The notes beneath the pieces are model-generated. The model saw only the letters and a list, made by a program, of their open reading frames with translations, searched no databases and was not told the origin of the DNA. From positions 56,891,868 to 56,955,867 of the forward strand of contig NW_025335568.1 in the NCBI RefSeq assembly GCF_004798865.1: a stretch of DNA of 64,000 bases, given 5' to 3'. The translations under genes were made by a program, and so were the position numbers. Every line of letters starts with the position of its first letter. Position 1 is the first letter of the stretch. This stretch comes from Varanus komodoensis. Lineage: Eukaryota; Chordata; Lepidosauria; Squamata; Varanidae. Positions 11,270 to 21,420 of the stretch are shown here, one piece after another.

Positions 11270-11467
11270 CTAACAATTAAAATAACATTTGAATAAAAAG
11301 GTCTTTGCCTGGCGCTGAAAAACAAATAACGGCGCCAGGCGGACCTCTCTGGGGAGCACATTCCATAGATTGGGCTTCACCGCAAAGAAAGCCCTCCTCC
11401 GAGTACTTACCCTCCTAATTTCCTTCATGGAGGGTTCCCGGAGAAGGGCCTCTCCCGCTGATCTCAA
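11270..11467 (-). pseudogene. L2 LINE ORF2 C-terminal tail, shifted frame
   Basis: The last 65 codons of the same element match the end of the 774 copy: LLREPSMKEIRR...RRAFFAVKPNLWNVLPREVRLAP...KTFLFKCYFNC. The frame is not continuous with the RT frame because of a stop at 11808 and a shift near 11480. It shows that the element was disabled after or during insertion. Confidence 0.85.
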
Positions 11468-11807
11468 GGGGCAGGCGGGCGGGCATATATGGACGTAAGC
11501 GCTCCTTCAGGTAACCAGGACCCAAGCCATTAAGGGCTTTATAGGTCATCACCAACACCTTGAATTGGGCCCAGACTTCAGTGGGAAGCCAGTGAAGCTA
11601 ACGGAGGACTGGAGTCATGTGAACATAACGCCCAGTCCCCATCAGCAGCCTGGCAACTCTATTTTGAACCAATTGAAGTATCTGGACCATCTTCAAGGGC
11701 AGCCCCACGTAGAGCGCGTTACAGAAGTCAAGTCGGGAAGTCACCAACGCGTGTGTCACTGTAGCCAGGCAGCCGTTCTCCAGGTAGGGGCACAGCTGAT
11801 GGATCAG

Positions 11808-12947
11808 CTAAAGCTGAAAGAAAGCACTCCTCGCCACCGGTGTCACCTGAGCTTCCAGTGAAAGTTCTGGGTCGAGGAGCACTCCCAAGCTGCGGACCTT
11901 GTCCCTAAGAGGGAGTGCAACCCCATTCAGGACTAGGTTCAGTTCACCCTCCCCAAAGCCCGATCTGCCAACCAACAGGACCTCCGTCTTGCCTGGATTG
12001 AGCTTCAGTTTATTGGCCCTCATCCAGCCCATTACCTCGGCCAGGCACCGGTTCAGCATAGCCACTGCCTCACCTGGATTGGTGGAGAACAAGAGGTAGA
12101 GCTGGGTATCATCAGCGTACTGGTGATTCCGCAGCCCACACCTCCTGATGACCTCTCCCAGCGGTTTCATGTAGACGTTAAACAGCAAAGGGGACAAAAT
12201 GGACCCCTGTGGTACTCCATGGCATAGCTGCCATGGTGCAGAGCCATAGTCCCCCAGCACCACCTTCTGGAATCGGCCATTGAGATAGGAGCGGAACCAC
12301 TGCAAAGCAGTGCCTCCGACCCCCAATCCTGCTAGCCGATCCAGAAGGATACCATGGTCGATGGTATCGAAAGCCACTGAGAGGTCCAGAAGAACCAACA
12401 GGGACGCACTCCCCCTGTCCTTCTCCCTGCACAGGTCATCGTACAGGGCGACCAAGGCAGATTCAGTACCGTACCCGGGTCTGAAGCCGGACTGAAATGG
12501 GTCCAGATAATCAGTTTCATCCAAGAGTGCTTGGAGTTGTCCCGCCACCACCCGCTCCAACACCTTGCCCAGAAACGGGATGTTGGCCACTGGTCTATAA
12601 TTAGTGGCCATCTCTGGATCCAGTGACACTTTCTTCAGGACCGGTTGGACTACCGCCTCCTTTAAAGGGGCAGGCACCCGACCCTCCCTCAGAGAAGCGT
12701 TAACCACTTCCAAGATCCAGATCCCAGTCCCATGCTTGGAAGTATTTATTAACCAAGATGGGCAAGGGTCCAATAGGCAAGTGGTGGGACGTACTCGTCC
12801 AAGCACCTTGTCCACATCATCAGGCCACAATAACTGAAATTCATCCATTAATTTTGGACCAGATGGCGACATTGGTATCTCCCCAGAAGCCTCTGATTCA
12901 CTAGTAGAATCTAGCTTGTTTTTGAACGAGTGACATACAGAATTCAA
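11808..12947 (-). CDS. L2 LINE reverse transcriptase, partial ORF2 (379 codons)
   Basis: This is the longest open frame in the window and encodes a non-LTR retrotransposon reverse transcriptase. In order: NYRPVANIPFLGKVLE at residues 116-131, motif A DLSVAFDTIDH at 188-198 (first catalytic Asp), motif B GVPQGSILSPLLFNVYM at 244-260, the YADD box at 277-280 (the catalytic Asp pair), LNPGKTEVL at 316-324 and LGVLLDPEL at 354-362. The catalytic residues are all present. The ATG used is only the first after the 5' truncation. The full protein of this clade also has an upstream APE-type endonuclease, absent here. The frame stops after ARSAFFQL, where the 774 copy reads on with RLIHQL, so the stop is a mutation. 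It is a dead-on-arrival copy, not a host gene. Confidence 0.9.
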   Translation of the reverse strand: MNSVCHSFKNKLDSTSESEASGEIPMSPSGPKLMDEFQLLWPDDVDKVLGRVRPTTCLLDPCPSWLINTSKHGTGIWILEVVNASLREGRVPAPLKEAVVQPVLKKVSLDPEMATNYRPVANIPFLGKVLERVVAGQLQALLDETDYLDPFQSGFRPGYGTESALVALYDDLCREKDRGSASLLVLLDLSVAFDTIDHGILLDRLAGLGVGGTALQWFRSYLNGRFQKVVLGDYGSAPWQLCHGVPQGSILSPLLFNVYMKPLGEVIRRCGLRNHQYADDTQLYLLFSTNPGEAVAMLNRCLAEVMGWMRANKLKLNPGKTEVLLVGRSGFGEGELNLVLNGVALPLRDKVRSLGVLLDPELSLEAQVTPVARSAFFQL

Positions 12948-12950
12948 ATT

Positions 12951-13164
12951 CCAATTATTTATTTCAATAATCAGCCCACTTTTGTTGAAGCTTATGTATA
13001 ATGGTTAGAATATTGTATGCATTTTAAGAAAAAGAATACATTAAAATCAAAATGTGAAAGAAATTTCCGATGCTCAGGATGCCACATTAGGGCTCCTTTT
13101 GCAGGTACTACCTTGGGGCTGCTGCTTTAATGTATCACATGTGTCTGTGTGGAATAGGGGTTTT
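12951..13164. other. unassigned flank of the LINE
   Basis: AT-rich sequence bordering the truncated 5' end of the LINE. Nothing is recognised. Confidence 0.4.
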
Positions 13165-13310
13165 CCCCAGATTTCTTCCACTTCAGACAACCATTCAGAT
13201 GTTTTGGACTGTGCTCCCATAATGAGTTCGCAGGTGTTCGCCTATGATGTCATCGGTCGTGCTGACTGGTAATTACGGGAATTGCAGTCCAGCCGATTTG
13301 GAGGGTGCCA
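13165..13310. repeat. short palindromic repeat, 'ccagatgttttggact' family
   Basis: The left arm is 'ttcagatgttttggactgtgctcccata' and the right arm 'ggtaattacgggaattgcagtcca...tttggagggtgcca'. They are near-complementary and correspond to the foldback family also seen at 5591 and 40625. Confidence 0.55.
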
Positions 13311-13540
13311 CTTTGGGGAAGGATGACTCAGGGGAACCCTTCTGGACTTCTTTTCTTTTCCAAGGAACTTGAGCACACCCTCCATGCTCTGTGCATTTTA
13401 GAGCAGGAATAAACTGCCTTTTTTGTATTGAAGGCCACATTTCCTTGGAAGGAGCATATTGTGCAGTGTATATCCATTGTGGATGCATCAGAACTGCCTG
13501 TAGCGGGGCTCTGAACCCACCAACATCCACATGCTTATTT

Positions 13541-13607
13541 GTGCTGTGAGCCGCCCCGAGGCTTCGGCAAGGGGCGGCATAGAAATGTTTTAATAAATAA
13601 ATAAATA
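13541..13607 (+). mobile_element. L2-type LINE, extreme 3' tail only
   Basis: The sequence 'tgtgagccgccccgaggcttcggc' continues to 'ggggcggcatagaaatgttttaataaataaataaat'. The stem arms are 13550-13557 and 13571-13578. It has the same loop type as the 11105 copy. This is a severely truncated insertion of about 65 bp. Confidence 0.85.
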
Positions 13608-13944
13608 CCCTGCTTTATGTCATAACTTAAACTTACTACTAATCGAACTTGAATGGCATCATGATACACTTCTTTTTCTCAAAGTCAACATGATTCCACA
13701 TTTTCTCCCTTTTTGATGTGTCTTAAGAAGCTTCAGAGAAAGTGGGGTTAGTGATTATCTTAAGAGACCAACACTGGGTTTTTTCCTCTTTCTCATGCTC
13801 ACAACATTATTTACTTGCACCCTCCCACTCTGTTCATAGTACTCATTCACAAGAACCCATCTTTGTCCTGACACTTGCTGTGGTGGCACCATGTTATGGA
13901 TTGCCTGTGGTCTTTATGGCACCAGGGGAAAATTTTCTTAAAAT
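13608..13944. other. unassigned
   Basis: Nothing recognised. The 103-codon frame starting at 13742 is hydrophobic but extends into the LINE 3' UTR at 13945 and is not supported as a gene. Confidence 0.4.
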
Positions 13945-14172
13945 TTTCTTAGCTTTTTTAGTTGCTCAGTGGTGTTTTAAATGTGTGGTTCTGTTTTTAG
14001 GTATTTATACTGCTGCTCTGTTTCCCACCCCTCTGGATATTTTTCTGTTTTAAACTTCTATTTTTTATCATTAAATTTTGTCATATTGCATTTTATGGTT
14101 TAAGATTTGTGAACTGCCCAGAAAAATGTGACTATTGGATAGTAGAAAAGTGTAATAAGCAAAGGAATAAAT
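13945..14172 (+). mobile_element. old L2-type LINE 3' UTR and tail
   Basis: The end 'gatttgtgaactgcccagaaaaatgtgactattggatagtagaaaagtgtaataag' matches the old L2 tail at 4707-4770 ('aactgctcagagagctttggctattggatgatatagaaatgtaataaa'). The upstream AT-rich part is the expected 3' UTR. Confidence 0.7.
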
Positions 14173-15289
14173 TTCTTACACTTTTAATATGTCAATATAT
14201 CAGACATGTTGCACCAACTCTGCAGGTAGATGTGCCCAACCCACTTGGAGAAGTCTTGTGTGAGGTTGGTAATCCTTATTTCCTGCAGATGCTTCTTGAG
14301 AACTCTTAAGGATAGACACAAAGCTTGGGAGAAGTCAGAACTTCACTGATTAAGAAAGCAGCCCTATATTTCAAGGAAAAGTTTGGTACCACAGTATGGG
14401 GCATGCAATATGAATCTGTGGCATACTGACACGAAAGCCAATACGTGGGTACTTTCTGATTGCTTTGAAAATAGGGCACTCATTTCTAATCTATTTGCAG
14501 TTTCTGTGGTTGTGAGATGTGACTCTGCTGTATGCCATGCATCTTCTTATCTATGGTGTAATCTTCAGAGACACCATTCTTCCCTTTCCACTTTTTGTAA
14601 TCTTTCATGCAGCAGTGAACAACTCTTTCAGGAGAGAGTGCCCTTGTTTCTAATCTGCTAGATAGTTAAACAGCCAAGAATTGCAAATTATTGCTGCCTG
14701 CCTTGAGGGTCTCTTTATGGTCCATCTTCTATGAGGAAAGGCTTATGCTCCCCTCCCCCTCCCCTCCCCTTCCCTTCCTCCTCCTTTTTGTAAGCCCACA
14801 GATGACTTGTAGACTATTCAGAAGAATTTGGTTTCGGTTTCTTGCTTGGCTCAGCTGCCACACAACTTTTTCCCATCTTCCTCCCTCCAAGGGAGACCCG
14901 ACAACTGCAAAACACAGACACCAAGCTCCACCACGATGTGGAAACTTTGAATCCCTCTGAATTGCGCTGCATGGAACTTTGAGCCCTGGTAGTTCCTCTT
15001 CATAATGAAGCAAAAATTTCTGGAATGTGATTCAGGAGGCTGGGTTTATAATGGTATAGTTAAGCCAGCCCTCTTTCTGGACAAATCGGAAATTGCCTTG
15101 AGCGCTGGGAGTTGACAGTTCATTGTCTTCTGCTTTTCTTCTGTTGCACTATTTGCTGCAACAGAAATGGCTGGAATCAGCAAGAAGTCTGTTGTCATAC
15201 TGATGATAGCGAGGGGTGATCTCTTTCCAGCTTGATTTGGAATGTGGCTTGGCCAGCTCAGCTATTTCCTCCCAAAAGACAGGAAAGAG
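14173..15289. other. unassigned; pyrimidine-rich tract at 14748-14790
   Basis: A 'ccctccccctcccctccccttcccttcc' tract gives artificial proline/leucine-rich frames on both strands. No repeat or coding feature is otherwise recognised. Confidence 0.4.
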
Positions 15290-15600
15290 TTTGAATCAAG
15301 GCTATAAGAATAGCCATGCTGTATCAAACGAAGGAGCTATCTGGTCCAGCATTCTGTTCACCCAAGTGACCGACACACCGCTGGTGGGGAGCCCACATGT
15401 AAGACATCAGGATAAATGCACCCTCCTCCTCATGTTCCTCGGTGACTGGTTTCTATTTGGAAGCATTCTGCGGACGATACAGGAGGTACTATATAGCCAT
15501 TATGGCTGGTAGCCATTGAGAAGCTGCCCTTCCACAAATTTGTCCAGTGTCATTCTAAAGCCATCCAAGTGGATGGCCATCACCTGGACTTCTGTTATTG
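15290..15600 (+). repeat. dispersed reptile repeat R1 ('aagaacataagaa...' type)
   Basis: The order of blocks is 'ataagaatagccatgctgtatcaaacgaaggagctatctggtccagcattctgttc', 'gggagcccacatgtaagacatcagg', 'cggaggtactatatagccattatggct', 'ggtagccattgagaagctgcccttccacaaatttgtcc'. The better-kept head of the same repeat is at 40104. It is retroelement-like in texture, but I cannot assign its class from memory with confidence. Confidence 0.65.
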
Positions 15601-17500
15601 TGGAGAACATAGGGTCCAAATACTTTCCCTCAGCCTATTCTGACTTGTGCCTTCATACCCCTTCTTTTCCCACACACCTGGGAACAGCAGAGACTCCCGC
15701 TCAGGAAATGTCTTCCTGCTGTTCTGGATGCTACAACAGTTGGGAAGTGTAATTTCTGAAGGGCTCACACATAATTCAAATGGATGTGAGATACCCTGAG
15801 CGCTCCCCCGCTACCTGTGCCTCCTTCCTTTTTCGGCAGTGTTTGGGGTCACTAATGAGCCATTATGTTAGTTACCAGTGCAGCTGATACCCATAATAAG
15901 AACTCAAGCACTCGGGTGGATCTACGTTTTGCACTACAGCCTTCACAGTGGCAAGAAAAGTAGAGTAGATGCCCTATTGACAACCAGAGAGCTTTTCAAG
16001 GAAATGGCACTCAATTCTCAGTGCAGCTGAGAACATTACCAGCCAGACAAATACATGTTCTGAGCCAAATAAATCTGGATGTTGGCGCCATCACTAATTC
16101 CTAAGAAGAAGTGAGAAAAGAATGCAGTGGAAAGTCGGCAAGTCACAGCTTGTGCATGCGGGATGCTCCTAATTATTCAGCATTATAGTGGAAGGGGATT
16201 GGCTGATAGTAATGGCCAGGCCGTTGGCAATTAAACAAGCAGCATTGCTTTCCAGTGCAATTGGTCTTGCACTGTGTCAGCCTAGCTGGTTGAGCACCTC
16301 GTCACTTTTTCCATTATAAACTCCTACAATACAGATCAAGCAAGCTTGGCACAGAGGCTTCCACTCTTGGAATGCCCAACTCTCTTTTCTTTTTAAACCA
16401 CACATTATAATGTACTCCAGATGTTTTTGGTTTTTAGGGATTAAATGTAGCATTAACCATTTCATGGCTCGATCTTCCTTTCAAGTATGTGTGTGTTAGA
16501 GCTTGCATACAAAGCCTGCAACACTCTCGATGGTGTTTCATGGCACTTTTAGCAGGTGGTAAGTGTTAACAGATCCCTTCATAACAGAACTGTGAAGTAG
16601 ATAACTCTTGCTTCTGGCCCACATTTGAGAAAACTAGGGATGCTGTTAATGTTCTCCCAAGCCAAGCTTAAAGTCTGTTTGAAGTGTTACATGCTTTGCT
16701 TTTCAGTTAAGTTCAGAAATGTCCAATTTTTACTGAGCTGAACAGCTCAGCCACCCTTCACAGCCACCCTCACAGTCAGCACTGACTGTCCACTAGAAAC
16801 ATCACCTCTTCCCTTCCTTGGACTTGAAGCTGCAGCAGCCATGAAAGCAGCACTAGAGGCATGCAGGGGCATTAGAGGATGGCGTGTTCCGCTTTCCTCT
16901 CTTCTCTTTTCATGCTGAGTAAAGGTGTGTTAGGCACAGGGGGCTTTGGAGATGTAATTTTTTCAAGGGGTTGCCGGGAGGAATTGCATTCAAGCCCTAG
17001 GTCTTCCTTTTTCCTCTTTTGCAGAAGATCTCAGATAATTTCCCAGTTAATATGAGATGAGCCCTGGATAAGTCACCCATCTCTGATTGGATTCTTTGTC
17101 TAATGGAACAAGCATGTAAATGTACTGACCTATGAAGAGAATATTGCTCATTATGCCTTAATTCAGCCCAGTTCTTAACGAAGTTCCTGGTGTTGGAGCA
17201 TTGACCAGATTAGATCATTGTGCACCTTGTCAAAATCCTTCCAGGTAGTCAAGCTGTCAGTTATGAAGGCCTTGCTTCTTTAGAGGGCTGTTCAGTGGCA
17301 TTTCCCTACATGGCCCATCTTATGTGGCATGGGCATGTGGCAGTGAGGACTGGATCCTTCCTCTTGTCTTTGCTTTCTCATTGGTAGTGGTTTGCAAGCC
17401 ATTTTCCTTTTGGTAAAGATACATTTGGGAACCCGGCGCTAGGTAAAGTAGCACTGGAGATGGTTTTCAGTGGAGAATACACTGATGGGTGGCTTATCTA
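15601..17500. other. unassigned; nothing recognised
   Basis: About 1.9 kb with no repeat or coding feature that I can name. The short minus-strand frame at 16277-16465 has no domain. Confidence 0.4.
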
Positions 17501-17576
17501 TTGTTGTAAGCCGCCCCGAGGCTTCGGCGAATGGGGCGGCATAAAAATGTTTTAATAAATAAATAAATAAATAAAA
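17501..17576 (+). mobile_element. L2-type LINE, extreme 3' tail only
   Basis: Stem arms gccgcccc (17510-17517) and ggggcggc (17533-17540) are perfect complements, followed by 'ataaaaatgttttaataaat' and a run of AAAT units. This is the clearest copy of the 3' terminal stem-loop plus microsatellite tail. Confidence 0.9.
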
Positions 17577-18214
17577 TGAAGGCTGTATATGTAGGCAGAT
17601 GTATGGACACACTCACACACATGTGTACACATTCTCTACATACATGGTTCTCTGTTAAAACTCGCTTCCTCTCTTTGCTGTTTTCTAGTAACGAAAAGGG
17701 CTATTGAACTTTTACTATATATTTAGACCCATAATGACTTCAGCATGCAAACTCAAAATGATGTATGAAATATTGGATCTTGCTGGTGCTGGTGGTGGTG
17801 GTGGTGTTAGGGAAATTTTCCATTTCATATGTCCATTAATAAGAGTAAATGGCAAAGAGTGTATTTGCCCACTGCAAATACAACGTTAGGCAGACTTGGG
17901 CATTTCAGAGTTGGAATTAATGTTTCCAGGTGAGTATTCCTAGCAAGGATATGAGAGACTTTCCTTAAACTGTATTTAAGTATTACAAGTACAATTAGCA
18001 GCATGCAGTAAATTTCTCTCTCTCTCTCTCTCGTTCTCTCCTTCTCTCACACACACACACTTTAATGTGAAACAGAACTAATAAATAGCAACAGTGAAAC
18101 TGAAGGTGCCCCAGTAGCCGCAGTGGAAGAGAGCTGAACTGTGTTGAATTAGATGACTGATTGCCAACGTATCAGGCACATTTATTTGGTTTGCTAAAAT
18201 TAATTAGTGCCACC
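17577..18214. other. unassigned, with a CT/CA microsatellite at 18016-18060
   Basis: A (CT)n run is followed by 'cgttctctccttctct' and a (CA)n run. A short GGT run near 17780-17805 gives a glycine-rich chance frame. No gene is recognised. Confidence 0.5.
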
Positions 18215-18320
18215 TTCCCAACCTGGCAAACTCCACATGTGTTGGATTACAACTCCCAGCAGAGCCAGCCATCCACACTGGCTGAAGGATGCTGGGACCT
18301 GTTCTGAAGAACTGAAGGTC
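18215..18320. repeat. short palindromic repeat, 'ggattacaactcccagca' family
   Basis: The sequence 'cccaacctggcaaactccacatgtgttggattacaactcccagcagagcc...ggctgaaggatgctggga' fits the foldback family listed at 5591. Confidence 0.6.
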
Positions 18321-19024
18321 ACCAGGCTACAGGGAAAGCTGAATTCGTATGACCGAAGCTTTCAGTTCCTTCGTTTCTTTCTTACATTTAAACTATCTAA
18401 GGGAAGTTCATGCTTTTTTCCTCTATTTTTAAACAAATATTTCAATACAGAATGACTGCATAAAATTTATATCACATTATGTGTGCCTTAATTTTCTCCT
18501 CAAAAGTTTCCATTCAAATACCTAAGCTTTACTGGGGCAAAAATAATAACATGGAGTACTTTTTAGCTTTGTGGTTCATTTTACTTGTATTTAGTAAACA
18601 TGCTAAATTAAATTACTCTCTAATGATTTTCTGATGCAACTGAACATTTTCCAATGCAAATGACTATACAAATTTGCCTAATTGTGTGAACCAGCCCCTG
18701 GGTGCTAGCCAGTGCTTTGAGATGCTTAATTTCAAACTAAATATGAGACTAGCAAACCTGTTCCTTTAAACTGAAACCTGCCTCTGCCCCTTATATATGG
18801 GGGGGATGGAGAGGAAGCCTGTTTACATGGGCAAGAGGAGCATATTGCTAAGAGGTTTTGCATCCTCCCCCAGTCATGACTTAATTCCTGGTATTCTGCA
18901 CATGTAATGCTGCTTCCCTCCTCAACCTGGTTCCCTTAATTATTGGGATCTGGCCTTGACGAAAGGAGAAGTTTTGCAGGGAGCGGTTTTGCAAAGATGG
19001 GCCATGACCAGGAAGGGTCTAGCG
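18321..19024. other. unassigned, AT-rich
   Basis: Nothing recognised before the hAT element that follows. Confidence 0.4.
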
Positions 19025-19271
19025 CAGTGGTGCCGAACCTGTGGCATGCGTGCTCTGAATCTCATGCAGAGCCCTCTCTGTCAGCACGCGAGCCAAGTCG
19101 CCCCAGCGTCACCCCAGCAGCCGAGCATCGGATAACAGCACACATAGGGGCCATGCGCATGCTGGGAAAGGAGTAGTGGCGCCAGGCAATGATGGCACAA
19201 GCCGTGACTCATTAGCCCTGCCTCGTCTGAGCTTTTGCATGGCTGGTCAGTGCGCTGCCAAGGAGATATGT

Positions 19272-19302
<31 letters not shown>

Positions 19303-19786
19303 GTCTGGCTGAGAGTTTTAATACATTCGTTTTTATCAACACAAGATTTTAGCTTGGAGTTTTCTTATGAAAAATTGAAATTTACTATTTAAGGTTTAGC
19401 AAAGAGATGTTCTAATTAAGAGACTGAGATTCTTTTAATGTTGTGCTGTCCCCTGACATATTTGAATCTGCAGCATCATATTTAGTTGTTTGTGAAGAAT
19501 TTATGGAAACAAGAGCAAGGATATATATACAACAGCATGCATAGAACGGTCACATTAATTGTGCAAAAGCACACCAAATGCAAACTGTTACCTTTCAATA
19601 AAAAGCTGTTTGTATCTTTGAAAACTCTGCTATTGTGTTTTTCTTTTAAGACAAAAGATGTTAATGTATGAGTTGGTTTTCTAAACTAAAACCTCAGTAT
19701 TCGGGTTTTATTGCAGTGTTGCAATAAATAAGTGGGTTTTGGGTTGCAGTTTGGGCACTCGGTCTCTAAAATGTTCGCCATCGCTG
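19025..19786. mobile_element. hAT element, family H1, longer copy (762 bp), opposite orientation
   Basis: The left end is 'cagtggtgccgaacctgtgg' and the right end 'atgttcgccatcgctg'. The 8-bp target duplication is gtctagcg (19017-19024) and gtctagtg (19787-19794), with one mismatch. Outer blocks are the reverse complement of the copy at 5713. About 350 bp (roughly 19325-19670) is present here between the 'ctggctgagag' and 'gagttggttttctaaact' blocks and absent in the short copy. It could be original internal sequence or a later insertion. No transposase domain is seen. A GCTT tetranucleotide run lies at 19269-19302. Confidence 0.9.
19269..19302. repeat. (GCTT)n microsatellite inside the hAT element
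   Basis: About eight GCTT-type units. The 377-bp sister copy has only 'ccaagcaaaac' at this place, so the expansion happened within this copy. Confidence 0.85.
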
Positions 19787-19794
19787 GTCTAGTG

Positions 19795-20684
19795 CATTCT
19801 CCTGGTGGACCACATTTCCTCTCCAATTTGAACCCTAAAAATGTGCTTCAAGAGAAGGGTTTGCTGCTGTCCTCGCTGGTTTGTCAGCGGAGCCCATTCG
19901 TGAGAGGACGTTTCTTGCTTATGGGGCTGACTGGTAGCATTACGATGTGGGCCCCTTTGTTTTGCTTGAGTTTAAAAGTATAAACCGCCCCACAGCAAAT
20001 CTTCCCTCAATCAGCAGCACTTGGTCTGATAGCAAGAGAGGCTACCGAAGCAAATTTGAGGCCAAAGCTAAAACCTATCCTTACGCTGTGGTTTCAGAAA
20101 TACATACCAGGGGACAAGTTAGTGGGTGAAAATTATTGCCAGCATTAGTTGGAGTAATTTAGGCATAGTCTTTCCAATCTATGTAGCCAAGAAGTATTTC
20201 TCGTGCTTACTGAAGAAAGCAAATACTGTGTTTTGAAAGCAAATAAAGGGAGCAAATACTGTGTTTTGCACACAACGATAAACCATAGTTTAGCTCTGTG
20301 TGCATGAACAGAAAGGAGCTTGTCTGAAGTGCCAGGGTTGTGCCTGCTTTAGGCATGAATGTCTGCATGGGAAAGAGCAAAGACGGTACATGCAGGCTTT
20401 CCCTTGTAGCCACGCACCGTTTATGTGTGGGCATCTGCCCACTATCCAGGTTAATTGACCTGCATTCCAATGCAGTTTTTCTTGCTGGCATAACAGAACT
20501 AGCAAAGATACAGCAGCAGTATAGGATAAAGTCCCCTGAAGAAATATGTCTTGTAGTTCATTTTTATGACTGTATGTCTAAATATCATTCGTGAATATAA
20601 GCCCCATTCTCTAATGGGAGGGAGAGAAACTTCACTGACCTATGAGAATAGATTTTAAAAGTGATACGCCATAATACTTTGACA
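19795..20684. other. unassigned; possible repeat arms near 20215-20300
   Basis: A local direct repeat 'aaatactgtgttttg' occurs at 20221 and 20256, and 'gataaaccatagtttagctctgtg' resembles the 'aaccatggttt' foldback family also seen at 36680 and 56700. The frames on both strands between 20207 and 20600 overlap one another and show no domain. Confidence 0.4.
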
Positions 20685-20945
20685 AACAATTTTCAGGGAG
20701 TTAACCATGTTAGCTTGTTACTGCAAAAAACAGCAAAGAATGCTGTGGCACCCAAATGCCAACAAATTTGTCATGGCATAAGCTTTTGTGGACCCTGTCC
20801 ACTTTATCAGATGTGTGATGTCTCAACTTCTCAAATCCTAGCTAAATCTGCCAACTTGAGGTTAATATGCCACGCATCTGATGAAGTGAACAGTATCCAT
20901 GGAAACTTATGCTTTAATAAACTTGTTAGTGTTTTGGGTGTCTCA
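20685..20945 (+). repeat. dispersed reptile repeat R2 ('gcataagctt' type)
   Basis: The segment reads 'taaccatgttagcttgttactgcaaaaaacagcaaagaatgctgtggcacc', 'ccaacaaatttgtcatggcataagcttttgtgga', 'ccactttatcagatgtgtg'. This block order is widespread in reptile DNA. Two shorter relatives are at 50045 and 50805. Its class is not determined. The 125-codon frame starting at 20661 is a shadow of this repeat. Confidence 0.65.
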
Positions 20946-21054
20946 AGAGTCTTTATTGCATTGCCAAAGATGTTTATATCTTGTGAGAAAGTGGTAGCAC
21001 TGCCAAACACCTTCCTAGAAGTTCTGACTACATCATAAGTGCAGATGTGGCCAC
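20946..21054. other. unassigned spacer
   Basis: Short interval between two repeats. Nothing recognised. Confidence 0.4.
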
Positions 21055-21420
21055 TCTTGGTCCCCTGGAGAAGAAAATGGTGGATGGCTCCTAAGGAGTG
21101 GGCCTTTTAAGTGGTGGCATCTTGGCTGTGGAATACCCTTTCTGGAGAAGCTCACTTGGCACTTCTTTGCGGTCTTTCTGTCATCTTGTGTAGTCCTTCT
21201 TATCTTCCCTGCAGTTTTAGTCTTTTGAGTTTTAATGACTGCTTTAGGGCATTTTAAATCTTTGCACTGCCTCTGGCTTTGACCCAGCTGCTTACTTTGG
21301 TTTTATTTCATCTAAGGTTTTAATATTATGTTTTACAATGTTACTTTATTTTATGGTTTTAAATTTTCTTATGTGAACCACCAGAGAACTTAACCGGCTA
21401 GGAAATATACAAATGGAATA
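21055..21420 (+). mobile_element. old L2-type LINE 3' fragment
   Basis: A decayed C-terminal block ('gtgggccttttaagtggtggcatcttggctgtggaatacc') is followed by a T-rich 3' UTR and a tail 'tgaaccaccagagaacttaaccggctaggaaatatac'. These are of the same type as the old L2 tails at 4707 and 14105. Confidence 0.6.

Larger units (their letters stand above)
11105..12950 (-). mobile_element. L2-type LINE, 5'-truncated, best copy in the window
   Basis: On the minus strand this 1.85-kb element carries most of the reverse transcriptase, the ORF2 C-terminus, a 3' UTR, the GC-rich terminal stem-loop (arms 11144-11151 and 11167-11174) and a TTTTA/TTTA-type tail at 11106-11130. The N-terminal endonuclease and any 5' UTR are missing, with the 5' junction close to 12950. 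The RT part is a single open frame from 12947 to 11808. The C-terminal part is then broken by at least one stop just after that frame and one frameshift near 11470-11490, where extra GGC-type bases occur. The C-terminal protein matches the copy at 774-1525 closely, so both descend from related recent sources. The three-base differences in the loop put this copy with 13541, 17501 and 23045. Confidence 0.93.

Noticed and set aside
12178-12495. Other-frame ORFs within 11808-12947 on both strands
   Set aside because: Shadows of the LINE reverse-transcriptase frame.
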